Shown: positions 8,588 through 17,056 of the stretch, piece by piece | Layout: the number at the start of each line of letters is the position of its first letter | Position numbering within the stretch: the first letter of the stretch is position 1 | Source: Paraburkholderia phenoliruptrix | GTDB taxonomy: Bacteria; Pseudomonadota; Gammaproteobacteria; Burkholderiales; Burkholderiaceae | DNA: 64,000 nt | Assembly (NCBI RefSeq): GCF_019511605.1 | Contig: NZ_JAEUAV010000001.1 | Span: forward strand, 496,001 to 560,000 | Direction: 5' to 3' | Program-made: the position numbers and the translations under genes | The notes under the pieces: generated by a model | Told to the model about the DNA's origin: nothing | Seen by the model: the letters and a program-made list of their open reading frames with translations, nothing else | Databases searched by the model: none

Positions 8588-9040
8588 ATGAGTAAGAACG
8601 ATCCGCCGCTCGACCCCGACTCCCTGCACGTATTGGCTGAAGACCTGCGTGTGCTGACCGGCAAGCTGCGCCGCCGTCTGCGCGAGGAGGCGCACCTCGG
8701 CGACTTCACCCCTTCGCAAATCCAGGTCCTCGGTCTGCTCGAACGCGACGGCCCGGCAACGGTTACCGAACTCGCGCGTGCACAGGGCATGCGTTCGCAG
8801 TCCATGAGCGAGACTCTGTCGGTGCTCAAAGCCGCCGGCCTCGTGAGCGGCGCGCCCGACCCGAACGACGGCCGGCAAACCGTGCTGTCCCTTACTCCCG
8901 CCTTCCGCAAGAAAGTCAAGGCAAGCCGCGCCGCGCGCGAAGACTGGCTTTTCCGCACCATTCAGACGCGCTTTTCGGCGGCCGAGCAAAAGCAGCTCGC
9001 CACCGGCGTCGCATTACTCAAACGCCTGATCGAGTCGTAA
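8588..9040 (+). CDS. MarR-family transcriptional regulator
   Basis: A 150-residue winged-helix dimeric regulator. The recognition helix region TVTELARAQGMRSQSMSETLSVL lies at about 57-80, followed by a wing with DPNDGRQTVLSLT. The arrangement fits MarR proteins that release DNA on binding small aromatic compounds. No purine-rich ribosome site precedes the ATG at 8588, and the operator lies only 13 bp upstream, so the mRNA leader may be very short. The gene is followed after 32 bp by the hydrolase and then the MFS exporter, suggesting an autoregulated detoxification operon. The inducer is unknown. Confidence 0.9.
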   Translation: MSKNDPPLDPDSLHVLAEDLRVLTGKLRRRLREEAHLGDFTPSQIQVLGLLERDGPATVTELARAQGMRSQSMSETLSVLKAAGLVSGAPDPNDGRQTVLSLTPAFRKKVKASRAAREDWLFRTIQTRFSAAEQKQLATGVALLKRLIES

Positions 9041-9072
9041 CGCATCGGGCGGCAACCTCACCAGGAGCACGC

Positions 9073-9642
9073 ATGGCACTGACGACACTGGATGCAAGAA
9101 CCGCACTGGTCGTGATCGATTTGCAGCAAGGCATCGTAGCAATGCCCACCGCGCATCCCACCGCAGAGGTGGTGCAACGCGCGGCCGCTTTAGCCGACGC
9201 ATTCCGCCGCCACGGTCTTCCCGTGGTACTCGTCAACGTGGCGGGCGGGGCGCCGGGGCGCGCGGAACAGGCGCGCCCGACCGGCAACTTTCCGCCGGGA
9301 TTTACGGACCTCGTGCCCGAACTGAACCGGCAAGCGTCGGATCACCTCGTGACCAAGCACACATGGGGTGCGTTCACCAACACGGATCTCGAAGCGTATT
9401 TGCGCGAGCAAGGCGTGACGCAAATCGTGCTGACGGGTGTGTCCACCAGCATCGGCATTGAATCCACCGCGCGTTTCGCGCACGAGCTCGGCCTGAACAT
9501 CGCATTCGCCGTGGACGCAATGACAGACCTGCACCTCGACGCTCACACCAACAGCCTCACGCGCATTTTCCCGCGGCTCGGCGAGACGGGTACGACACAG
9601 GAAGTACTCGACATGCTGGAACAGACTCGCGCGTCGGCATGA
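9073..9642 (+). CDS. Isochorismatase-fold hydrolase without the nucleophilic cysteine
   Basis: A 189-residue alpha/beta protein of the isochorismatase-like hydrolase superfamily. Asp16 (VVIDLQQG) and Lys95 (VTKHTWGAF) of the catalytic triad are present. The position that carries Cys in nicotinamidases and most members reads TGVSTSIGIESTAR, giving Gly128. True isochorismatases also lack this Cys, so it may act by that vinyl-ether mechanism or have another role. AGGAG precedes the ATG by about 7 nt. It sits between the MarR regulator and an MFS exporter and is probably co-transcribed. The substrate is unknown. Confidence 0.85.
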   Translation: MALTTLDARTALVVIDLQQGIVAMPTAHPTAEVVQRAAALADAFRRHGLPVVLVNVAGGAPGRAEQARPTGNFPPGFTDLVPELNRQASDHLVTKHTWGAFTNTDLEAYLREQGVTQIVLTGVSTSIGIESTARFAHELGLNIAFAVDAMTDLHLDAHTNSLTRIFPRLGETGTTQEVLDMLEQTRASA

Positions 9643-9718
9643 GCATAAGCATGGGCAAGACGGTGCGCCTGCGCTGCGCGCCGCACGGTACTCATGCGCA
9701 TGCGGGCAACAGCTTGCC

Positions 9719-11059
9719 ATGAGCAGCACGTTCCGTTCGCTGCGCAACTTCAATTACCGGGTGTGGGCAAGCGGCGCCATCGTCTCGAACGTCGGCACGT
9801 GGATGCAACGCACCGCGCAGGACTGGCTCGTGCTCACGGAACTCACGCAGCACAATGCGACTTCCGTGGGCATCGTCATGTCGCTGCAGTTCGGCCCGCA
9901 AATGCTGCTGTTGCCGCTCACCGGCTATGCAGCGGATCGCTTCGACCGCCGCAAGCTTCTGCTGGTCACGCAGGCAGCCATGGGCAGTCTCGCGCTCGGC
10001 CTCGGCCTGCTCACCATCACCGGCCTCGTGGAGCTCTGGCATGTGTATGTTTTCGCGGGACTGCTCGGCTGCGTGACCGCGTTCGATGCGCCCGCGCGGC
10101 AAACCTTCGTGTCCGACCTCGTCGGCGAAAGCGATCTGTCGAATGCGGTCGCGCTCAATTCCACGTCGTTCAACGCAGCGCGAATGATCGGTCCGGCGGT
10201 GGCCGGCTTGCTGATTGCGTCGGTCGGAACCGGGTGGGTGTTTCTGATCAATGCGTTGTCGTTCATCGCGGTGCTCGGCGCACTGCGCATGCTGCGCGTG
10301 CGCGAACTGCACGCAAAGCCCCTCACGGTACGCTCGCGCGGCAGTTTCGTGGAAGGCTTCAAGTACGTATGGAAGCGTCCCGATCTGAAAGCCGCGCTGT
10401 TGATGCAGTTCCTGATCGGCACGTTTGGGCTCAACTTCCCGATCTTCATTTCGACCATGTCGGTCAGCGCTTTTCATGCGGGCGCGGGCGAATACGGCGT
10501 GCTGAGTTCGACAATGGCTGTTGGTTCTGTCACCGGCGCGCTGCTCGCCGCACGCCGCGCGAGGCCGCGCATGGCATTGCTGCTCGGCGCTGCAGCCATT
10601 TTCGGCGTCGGTTGCACCGCCGCTTCGCTAATGCCGAACTATGTGCTGTTCGGCATGGTCCTCGTCTTCATCGGCGTGTCGACGCAAACCTTCAACACGT
10701 CGACCAACAGTCTCGTGCAACTTTCCACGGAACCCGCGATGCGCGGCCGTGTGGTCGCCATTCTGCTGGCCATTGCACTTGGCGGCACGCCGCTCGGTGC
10801 GCCCGTGGTCGGCTGGGTTGCGGATCGTTTTGGCCCGCGCTGGGCGCTCGGCGTAGGCGCGGCGTCGGGATTCGCAGCCGCGCTGGTGGGCCTGCTGTAT
10901 CTCGTCAGATACCGCGGCCTGCGTGTGTTTGTCGACGGCGGACGGCTGCGCTACAGCATCGACGAGCCACGCCAGGCGCCGCCCTATGTGAGCCCCGCAA
11001 CGGCCGTACAGAACGCGGTTCTCGACGAGGCGGAAGAAGAGTCGTCGTCGGGTGTTTGA
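9719..11059 (+). CDS. MFS exporter of the EntS/DHA3 type
   Basis: A 446-residue inner-membrane transporter with about 12 helices. The N-terminus FRSLRNFNYRVWASGAIVSN with WMQRTAQDWLV is characteristic of the EntS-like (MFS_3) branch. The loop motif YAADRFDRRKLLL follows helix 2, and the related WVADRFGPRWAL occurs in the second half. The family exports siderophores or drugs by proton antiport. The C-terminus is a polar 50-residue tail ending in an acidic/serine run. The ATG at 9719 has no strong ribosome site. It lies 76 bp after the hydrolase and is closed by a clear terminator, so it ends the MarR-controlled unit. Confidence 0.88.
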   Translation: MSSTFRSLRNFNYRVWASGAIVSNVGTWMQRTAQDWLVLTELTQHNATSVGIVMSLQFGPQMLLLPLTGYAADRFDRRKLLLVTQAAMGSLALGLGLLTITGLVELWHVYVFAGLLGCVTAFDAPARQTFVSDLVGESDLSNAVALNSTSFNAARMIGPAVAGLLIASVGTGWVFLINALSFIAVLGALRMLRVRELHAKPLTVRSRGSFVEGFKYVWKRPDLKAALLMQFLIGTFGLNFPIFISTMSVSAFHAGAGEYGVLSSTMAVGSVTGALLAARRARPRMALLLGAAAIFGVGCTAASLMPNYVLFGMVLVFIGVSTQTFNTSTNSLVQLSTEPAMRGRVVAILLAIALGGTPLGAPVVGWVADRFGPRWALGVGAASGFAAALVGLLYLVRYRGLRVFVDGGRLRYSIDEPRQAPPYVSPATAVQNAVLDEAEEESSSGV

Positions 11060-11068
11060 AGCTGCGAT

Positions 11069-11107
11069 AAAAAAGCCGCGGCTTGGAGTTTCAGCCGCGG
11101 CTTTTTT
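11069..11107. terminator. Rho-independent terminator, bidirectional
   Basis: A perfect 15-bp stem, aaaaaagccgcggct at 11069-11083 and agccgcggctttttt at 11093-11107, with a 9-nt loop. The T run follows the GC stem on both strands, so it can stop the MFS transcript from the left and the mmsA transcript from the right. Confidence 0.93.
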
Positions 11108-11225
11108 GTTTGTGCGAATTGCGCTGGTTGCGCTGGTTGCATCAGTTGCACCGCTCGCGCTGCTGGCGCGCAAACCGCGCAACTGCGTTTTCTGCGAGAT
11201 TCGCTCGACTCGCTCGCCTCGCAAA

Positions 11226-12749
11226 TTACTTCGCCACAGGCATCGTAAACTCGGCGCCCTTCGCGATGCTGTCCGGCCAACGCTGCATGATGCTCTTGTA
11301 ACGCGTGTAGAAGCGCACGCCCTCTTCGCCGTACGCATGATGGTCGCCAAACAGCGACCTCTTCCAGCCGCCGAACGAGTGCCATGCCATAGGCACCGGA
11401 ATGGGCACGTTGATGCCGACCATGCCCACCTGAATCTGCCGTCCGAATGCGCGCGCAACGCCGCCGTCCGAGGTAAAGAGCGACACGCCGTTGCCGAACT
11501 CATGCGCGTTGATCAACTCGACCGCACTCGCGAAATCGGGCACGCGTACCACGGCGAGCACTGGACCGAAGATCTCTTCCTTGTAGATCTTCATCTGCGT
11601 GCCAACGTTGTCGAACAGCGTTCCGCCGATGAAGAACCCCTCTTCCTGCGCGACCGGATGCGCGCGGCCGTCCACGATGAGCGTTGCGCCCTCTTCCACG
11701 CCGGACGCGATATAGCCGGCCACTTTCGCCTTGTGCTCCGCGGTTACGAGCGGACCCATTTCGGCATCCAGGTTTTCACCGTTCTTGATGACGAGCGACT
11801 TCACGCGCGGCACGAGCTTTTCGATCAACTTGTCGGCCACATTGCCGACCGCCACCGCCACCGAAATCGCCATGCAGCGCTCGCCGGCGGAGCCGTAGGC
11901 GGCGCCGATCAACGCATCCACGGCCTGGTCGAGATCGGCGTCCGGCATCACCACGAGGTGATTCTTCGCGCCGCCCAACGCCTGCACGCGCTTGCCGCGC
12001 CTGGACGCCTCCGTGTGAATGTACTCCGCGATCGGCGTCGAGCCGACGAACGACAGCGCCGCTACGTCCGGATGCTCGATCAGTGCGTCAACCGCCACCT
12101 TGTCGCCGTTGACCACATTGAATACGCCGTCCGGCAAACCGGCTTCCTTCAGCAGTTCGGCAATGCGCAACGACGCCGACGGATCGCGCTCTGACGGCTT
12201 CAGAACGAACGTGTTCCCGCAAGCCAGCGCGACCGGGAACATCCACATCGGCACCATCACCGGGAAATTGAACGGCGTAATGCCCGCCACCACACCAAGC
12301 GGCTGACGCAGATTCCAGTTGTCGATGCCGCCGCCAATCTGGTCGGTAAAGTCTGTCTTCAGCAGATTGGGAATGCCGCATGCGAACTCGACCACTTCGA
12401 TACCGCGCACCACCTCGCCTTGCGCGTCGGTGAACACCTTGCCGTGTTCACGCGTGATAAGCATGGCGAGTTCGTCGTGGTGCTGGTTGAGCAGTTCCTT
12501 GAACCTGAACAGAATGCGGGCACGCTTGAGCGGCGCGGTTTCACTCCATGCCGCAAACGCCGCCCTGGCTGCTTGCACTGCCGCATCCACCTCTTCGACC
12601 GAGGCAAGCGCAACCGCGCCCGTCACCTTGCCGGTGGCGGGATTGAACACGTCCTTGAAGCGGCCACTTGTCGGCGCAACCACGTCGCCGCCGATGTAGT
12701 GACCCAACTGCTGCACGGACAGCTTGTCCTGCTCGTTGACTGCATTCAT
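11226..12749 (-). CDS. mmsA: Methylmalonate-semialdehyde dehydrogenase (CoA-acylating)
   Basis: A 507-residue aldehyde dehydrogenase that converts methylmalonate semialdehyde to propionyl-CoA (or malonate semialdehyde to acetyl-CoA) in valine and beta-alanine breakdown. The nucleophile is Cys292 ([11 protein letters not shown]). The general-base Glu of ordinary aldehyde dehydrogenases is absent: the motif reads ALGGAKNH (257-264) instead of ELGG, the mark of the CoA-dependent MMSDH branch. The coenzyme region [16 protein letters not shown] is also typical. It is divergent from an MHS transporter across a region rich in CTGTAT boxes. No other valine-pathway gene is nearby. Confidence 0.95.
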   Translation of the reverse strand: MNAVNEQDKLSVQQLGHYIGGDVVAPTSGRFKDVFNPATGKVTGAVALASVEEVDAAVQAARAAFAAWSETAPLKRARILFRFKELLNQHHDELAMLITREHGKVFTDAQGEVVRGIEVVEFACGIPNLLKTDFTDQIGGGIDNWNLRQPLGVVAGITPFNFPVMVPMWMFPVALACGNTFVLKPSERDPSASLRIAELLKEAGLPDGVFNVVNGDKVAVDALIEHPDVAALSFVGSTPIAEYIHTEASRRGKRVQALGGAKNHLVVMPDADLDQAVDALIGAAYGSAGERCMAISVAVAVGNVADKLIEKLVPRVKSLVIKNGENLDAEMGPLVTAEHKAKVAGYIASGVEEGATLIVDGRAHPVAQEEGFFIGGTLFDNVGTQMKIYKEEIFGPVLAVVRVPDFASAVELINAHEFGNGVSLFTSDGGVARAFGRQIQVGMVGINVPIPVPMAWHSFGGWKRSLFGDHHAYGEEGVRFYTRYKSIMQRWPDSIAKGAEFTMPVAK

Positions 12750-13081
12750 TGCTTACCTCATGTTCGGAAAGGGCCGGGCGCCGTGCGCCGGGCAGACGGG
12801 CGGATTCGAGACCCGCCAACTGTATCGACGCTGCGCCGCTAATTCCCTATACAGCAAAACAGAACCGCACCTCACTGTATTGTTTTTTGTGTCGCAACTG
12901 TATTGGAACGCCGCGCGGCGGCGCATCCAGCGCACAGGAGAGAAGCCACGCAAGCGGGTTGAGCAACGTCGCGATGTGCCGTTGCATCGCCGTATAAGTC
13001 CTGGGTTGCATAGTCGGCGCGCCGGACGCCAAATAAAGCCGCCGCGCGGGCTTTTGATAGCACCCGTCGAGGAGGCGCGAC
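12750..13081. promoter_or_regulatory. Divergent mmsA/MHS-transporter control region with repeated CTGTAT boxes
   Basis: This 332-bp stretch carries four copies of one hexamer: CTGTAT at 12820-12825, 12875-12880 and 12898-12903, and its complement ATACAG at 12849-12854. Two copies are extended to actgtattg (12874-12882 and 12897-12905), 23 bp apart on the same face of the helix. The boxes cluster within 90 bp near the mmsA side. They look like sites for a dimeric activator or repressor; repeated CTGTAT-type boxes occur upstream of genes controlled by MocR/GntR regulators, but no such gene is in view. I see no small gene here. Confidence 0.45.
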
Positions 13082-14491
13082 ATGGCAACGAACACAGCGG
13101 CGAGTGGCCGCAAGCATCGCGGACAGGCCGGCAAGGCAACTGCCAGCGGCTGGATCGGCTCGGCCCTCGAGTACTACGACTTTTTCATTTACGCGCAGGC
13201 AGCGGCGCTGATCTTTCCCCAACTGTTCTTTCCGTCGGGCAATCCGAAAATCGCGATCGTCGCCTCGCTTGCCACTTATGGCGTCGGCTACGTCGCGCGA
13301 CCCATCGGCGCGTTCGTACTCGGACACTGGGGCGACACGCACGGCCGCAAGAACGTCCTGCTGCTATGCATGTTCCTGATGGGCTTTTCGACGATGGCTG
13401 TGGGCCTTCTGCCCACGTATCAGCACGCCGGCCTGCTCGCGCCGACGCTGCTCGTCGTGCTTCGTTTGATTCAGGGCTTTGCGGTTGCCGGAGAAATTTC
13501 GGGGGCAAGCTCGATGATTCTCGAACATGCGCCGTTCGGACGACGCGGCTATTACGCGAGCTTCACGCTGCAAGGTGTGCAGGCCGGCCAGATTCTCGCC
13601 GCTGCCGTGTTCCTGCCGCTCGCCTATTACATGGAAGAAAGCTCGTTCAATTCATGGGGTTGGCGCATTCCGTTCCTGCTGAGCGCGCTGGTGCTGGTGG
13701 CGGGCTACATTATCCGTCGCGAGGTGGACGAAACACCGGCTTTCACGCAAGAGGACAAGAGCGGCGGCGTGCCGAGGTCGCCGATTGCCGAGGCCTTCCG
13801 CTATAACTGGCCCGACATGCTGCGCGTAGTCGGTTGCTCGCTGATGAATGTCATTCCCGTGGTTGCGACGATTTTCGGCGCTGCGTATGCAGTGCAAGCC
13901 TCTTACGGCATAGGCTTTTCGAAGAGCGTGTACTTGTGGATTCCCGTGATCGGCAACATCGTCGCGGTGCTCGTGATTCCCTATGTGGGCAATCTGTCGG
14001 ACCGGATCGGGCGGCGCCTGCCGATCATCGTGGGCGCACTCGGCGCGGGTCTGCTTTCTTTCGCGTACCTGTACGCGATCAGCATTCACAACGTAGCGCT
14101 CGCCATGGTGATGTCGATCCTCATGTGGGGCGTGATCTACCAAGGCTATAACGCGACGTTCCCGAGCTTCTACCCCGAACTGTTTCCGACCCGCTCGCGC
14201 GTCTCCGCAATGGCGATCGGGCAGAACATCGGCACCACGATCACCGCGTTGCTGCCCGCATTGTTCGCTTATGTGGCGCCGCCGGGCTCGCACAACGTTC
14301 CGGTGACGATCGGAGCGATCACCTTTGGTATCACGATCATTGCGGCGGTCACCGCGTGGAGCGCACGCGAAAACTATCGCGTGAGACTCGGCGATCTTGG
14401 CCAGCCCGATGCAGTGCCGCTCGACAAGACAAGCTATGACCAGTTGCGGGCCGAGACCCTGGCTCATGCGAAAAAAACCGCTGCTTCGTGA
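13082..14491 (+). CDS. MFS transporter, metabolite:H+ symporter (MHS) family
   Basis: A 469-residue inner-membrane symporter with about 12 helices. The N-terminal ASGWIGSALEYYDFFIYAQA and the first-loop motif GHWGDTHGRKNVLL are typical of the ShiA/ProP/KgtP-like MHS family that imports organic acids or osmolytes with protons. The second-half repeat NLSDRIGRRLPI is present. The start follows an aggaggcg element 8 nt before the ATG. The divergent pairing with mmsA hints at import of a carboxylate related to branched-chain or beta-alanine breakdown, but the substrate is inference only. The tail after the last helix is short and charged. Confidence 0.9.
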   Translation: MATNTAASGRKHRGQAGKATASGWIGSALEYYDFFIYAQAAALIFPQLFFPSGNPKIAIVASLATYGVGYVARPIGAFVLGHWGDTHGRKNVLLLCMFLMGFSTMAVGLLPTYQHAGLLAPTLLVVLRLIQGFAVAGEISGASSMILEHAPFGRRGYYASFTLQGVQAGQILAAAVFLPLAYYMEESSFNSWGWRIPFLLSALVLVAGYIIRREVDETPAFTQEDKSGGVPRSPIAEAFRYNWPDMLRVVGCSLMNVIPVVATIFGAAYAVQASYGIGFSKSVYLWIPVIGNIVAVLVIPYVGNLSDRIGRRLPIIVGALGAGLLSFAYLYAISIHNVALAMVMSILMWGVIYQGYNATFPSFYPELFPTRSRVSAMAIGQNIGTTITALLPALFAYVAPPGSHNVPVTIGAITFGITIIAAVTAWSARENYRVRLGDLGQPDAVPLDKTSYDQLRAETLAHAKKTAAS

Positions 14492-14518
14492 TGCCTGTTG
14501 CAAGAAGCTTTCTGGCGC

Positions 14519-15589
14519 TTAGCGCCATTGCGCGGTCAGCTCGTTCGCAAGCACCATTTTTTCGCGCACCCGTTCGACAAAGGCCGCGTCCACGCCGCTT
14601 TGCATTTTCAGGAACTTGAGCGCCGCCGAATGAACGCTACGCATCGCCAGGCCGTCTATTGAGCTCATGCGCGCGGCGCTGCGGCGCGTTTCTTCCAGCA
14701 GATCGCGCGCGCTGCTGAAATCCGGCGACAGTGCGCTATGCGCTTCAAAGCCGGCTCGCAGGCCGGCCGCGTATTCGCGCGACTGTCCAAGCAGATCCAT
14801 ATCCACGACGAGGTCGACGCCTTGCCCCATCCGGTACGCACCTAGCACCCACAGCGCGACAAACGCGCGATAAGCGTTGTTGCCTTCCGCGCTGCGTGCA
14901 TAGTGTTCGCACGCTAACGCGTAGGCGTCGTCGGAAGCGGGCGCCGCCGGCGGCAACTTCACATCGCATAGCTCGATAATTTGCCGGACCAGCGGTTCCG
15001 TGCGGTTCAAGCCCAGCACGCGAAACGGCGCGGCCACGAAAAACGGATTGCGCCACTGCTGGTTCAGAAGCCAGCCGGACGCGAACTGCGACGCGGGATT
15101 GCGCAGCACGCCCACATGCATTGCGTCGGCAAACGCATGTCTGAGCCACTGCACTCTCCCGGACGAACGACAGAACTTGAGAACCGGCACCCTGCCCTGT
15201 CGAGTCGAGTGTTCGCAAAGGCTGCGCAAATAGATCTGTAGCGCGGGAAATTCGGCGTCTGGCTGCTCGCTGAAACGGTCGGTACTAAAGGTTCTCCGGT
15301 ATCCGCTCACACCGCGCGTGCCTTCGCGCAAGAACGCCTTGTATTCGTCGAAATAAGGCGCATCGAGCGGCGGGTGTCCCGATGTCAGTGTGGGGCGGCT
15401 TGCGGCCACCTCCGCGAGACTCAGATCGGCGAGCACGTTGCTGAGCGGCTCGTAAAAACCTGTCGCACCGTCGAGCGCACGAAGACGCGACCACACCCAG
15501 GTGCCCGCGCTGCGCCAGCCGGTATGCAGGAATATGGCCTTTTTCAGGGTACTTTTCGATGTGGCGTCGGCCTCGGGTGACAAGGGCAT
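14519..15589 (-). CDS. Sulfotransferase-like protein
   Basis: A 356-residue soluble protein. The N-terminal AIFLHTGWRSAGTWVWSRL (about 17-36) matches the PAPS 5'-phosphosulfate loop of sulfotransferases, and VLRNPASQFASGWL near residue 160 matches the 3'-phosphate-binding segment with its Arg and Ser. This suggests transfer of sulfate from PAPS to an unknown carbohydrate, lipid or peptide. A TTG six codons upstream is possible, but the ATG at 15589 has GAGAG 4 nt before it. It is convergent with the MHS gene and stands alone; no sulfate-activation or capsule genes are nearby. Functional assignment is moderate because the family is very divergent. Confidence 0.65.
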   Translation of the reverse strand: MPLSPEADATSKSTLKKAIFLHTGWRSAGTWVWSRLRALDGATGFYEPLSNVLADLSLAEVAASRPTLTSGHPPLDAPYFDEYKAFLREGTRGVSGYRRTFSTDRFSEQPDAEFPALQIYLRSLCEHSTRQGRVPVLKFCRSSGRVQWLRHAFADAMHVGVLRNPASQFASGWLLNQQWRNPFFVAAPFRVLGLNRTEPLVRQIIELCDVKLPPAAPASDDAYALACEHYARSAEGNNAYRAFVALWVLGAYRMGQGVDLVVDMDLLGQSREYAAGLRAGFEAHSALSPDFSSARDLLEETRRSAARMSSIDGLAMRSVHSAALKFLKMQSGVDAAFVERVREKMVLANELTAQWR

Positions 15590-15681
15590 CGGACTCTCTT
15601 CAATCAAAGCGGTAATAAACGATGTAACGGTACTTTAGCGTTTCTCAGCGCGGCGCGGCCAATCATGAACTGCGCGCTTCT

Positions 15682-16134
15682 TCAGTCTTCTTCCTGCTCG
15701 AGACCCGCCAGCAGATCGTCTACGGCGCGATACACACGTTCGACAATCTCGGGTCCCACCTTGCGCTCGAGTTCGCGGTACTGCGCCTCCAGGTCTTTCG
15801 AAAGCACCTGCACCAGTTCCACACTCGCATCGGTTAGCGAGACCAGCACGCGGCGCTGGTCTTCCGCGAAACGCTCCTTGGTTATCAACTCCATGCTTTC
15901 CATGCGTGCGAGCACGCCGGCCATGCTCGGGCTCGAAATCGTGCAGATGTCGGAAATATGGCGCGGCTCCATCGGGCCGTGCTCATTGAGTGCGCGAATT
16001 ACGCGCCACTGTTGCTCGGTCAAACCATGCGCGGTGATCAATGGACGAAAGCGCTCCATCATTTTTTCCCTTGCGCGCAGCAGCAGCATGGGCAGGTTGC
16101 GATGCAAAACTCGTGTGGAAGCGGACGAAGACAT
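15682..16134 (-). CDS. hpaR: MarR-family repressor of the homoprotocatechuate operon
   Basis: A 150-residue winged-helix regulator closely resembling HpaR/HpcR: RNLPMLLLRAREKMMERFRP at the start, then EHGPMEPRHISDICTISSPS in the recognition region, with wing FAEDQRRVLVSLTD. The family represses the hpa meta-cleavage genes and is released by pathway aromatics such as hydroxyphenylacetate or homoprotocatechuate. It is transcribed divergently from hpaG1, and the 148-bp gap contains a perfect 14-bp palindrome at the predicted operon start site, supporting direct control. Confidence 0.92.
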   Translation of the reverse strand: MSSSASTRVLHRNLPMLLLRAREKMMERFRPLITAHGLTEQQWRVIRALNEHGPMEPRHISDICTISSPSMAGVLARMESMELITKERFAEDQRRVLVSLTDASVELVQVLSKDLEAQYRELERKVGPEIVERVYRAVDDLLAGLEQEED

Positions 16135-16200
16135 ATTGGACGATGATTGAAAGCAGCCGTCGAAAACTTAAGGGAAAACCCGCGATCAACCGACTGGCTA

Positions 16201-16244
16201 TTGACCCTGGATCATATCAAGCGCAATACTACTAACATGTTAGT
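16201..16244 (+). promoter_or_regulatory. hpa operon promoter with HpaR operator
   Basis: TTGACC at 16201-16206 and AATACT at 16225-16230 form a plausible sigma-70 promoter with an 18-bp spacer. Immediately downstream lies the perfect palindrome actaacatgttagt (16231-16244), covering the expected start of transcription, 39 bp before the hpaG1 ATG. An operator at this place would block initiation, in line with a MarR-type repressor encoded next door. Confidence 0.7.
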
Positions 16245-16282
16245 GTTTATGTCGAGTCCCCGCTCAGAGGCATAGCCCCGTC

Positions 16283-17056
16283 ATGTTTGCACTTGCCGAT
16301 CATCTGCTGCACCCGGAAGGCGACGCGTTGCCTCGCGATGTGGATGCGCACGCCGCGGCCGCGCTGCTCGCACGCGGCATCGCGTGCCGTCCGCCCGTCA
16401 GCGGTTCTGTCTACGCAACCTTGCTCAACGACCGTGCGGCGCTCGCGGCGCTCGGCGACGCCATGCATGCCGCGCCGTACAAGGCGCCGCCCAAAGCGCC
16501 GGTCCTGTATCTGAAGCCGCGCAATACGCTGGCCGGACATTGCGCGAAAGTGGCCGTGCCCGACAACGACGTGGGCGTCGAGGTCGGCGCGTCGCTCGGC
16601 ATCGTCATCGGGCGCACGGCAACGCGCGTGAGCGCCGCGCGCGCGTTGGACTACATTGCAGGCTATACGGTGGTGGCCGATCTGAGCGTACCGCACGCAA
16701 GCGTGTATCGCCCTTCGGTCCGATTCCGGGCACGCGACGGTTTTTGCGTGGTCGGCCCGGCCATTGTCGCGGCACGCCACGTTGCCGATCCAGACCAACT
16801 TCCCATTGCTGTGTCGCTCAACCGGGAGCAGACCTTCGCAGCGAGCACGGCGTCGTCGGTCCGCAAGGTGGCGGCACTTCTCGCGGATGTCACCGACTTC
16901 ATGACGCTCGCGCCCGGCGACGTCCTTACGACAGGCGTGCCCCACGGCTCGCCGATTGCGCATATCGGCGACGAGGCGACGCTGTCAATCGGCGGTTTGC
17001 CGCCGCTACGCGTGTCGTTCGTCGGTGCCACGCAAGCGCACGGAGATCAGCCATGA
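16283..17056 (+). CDS. hpaG1: 5-oxopent-3-ene-1,2,5-tricarboxylate decarboxylase/isomerase, N-terminal-half subunit
   Basis: A 257-residue fumarylacetoacetase-fold protein corresponding to the N-terminal half of enterobacterial HpaG/HpcE (for example APYKAPPKAPVLYLKPRNTL). With HpaG2 it should decarboxylate and isomerise the ring-cleavage product in homoprotocatechuate degradation. The metal-binding Glu pair seen in HpaG2 (YECELAVVIG) is replaced: here the site reads EVGASLGIVIG. The N-terminal half of HpcE shows the same loss as I recall it, so this half is probably not the metal site. The gene overlaps hpaG2 by four bases (ATGA). The ribosome site is weak (agagg 13 nt away). Confidence 0.88.
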   Translation: MFALADHLLHPEGDALPRDVDAHAAAALLARGIACRPPVSGSVYATLLNDRAALAALGDAMHAAPYKAPPKAPVLYLKPRNTLAGHCAKVAVPDNDVGVEVGASLGIVIGRTATRVSAARALDYIAGYTVVADLSVPHASVYRPSVRFRARDGFCVVGPAIVAARHVADPDQLPIAVSLNREQTFAASTASSVRKVAALLADVTDFMTLAPGDVLTTGVPHGSPIAHIGDEATLSIGGLPPLRVSFVGATQAHGDQP

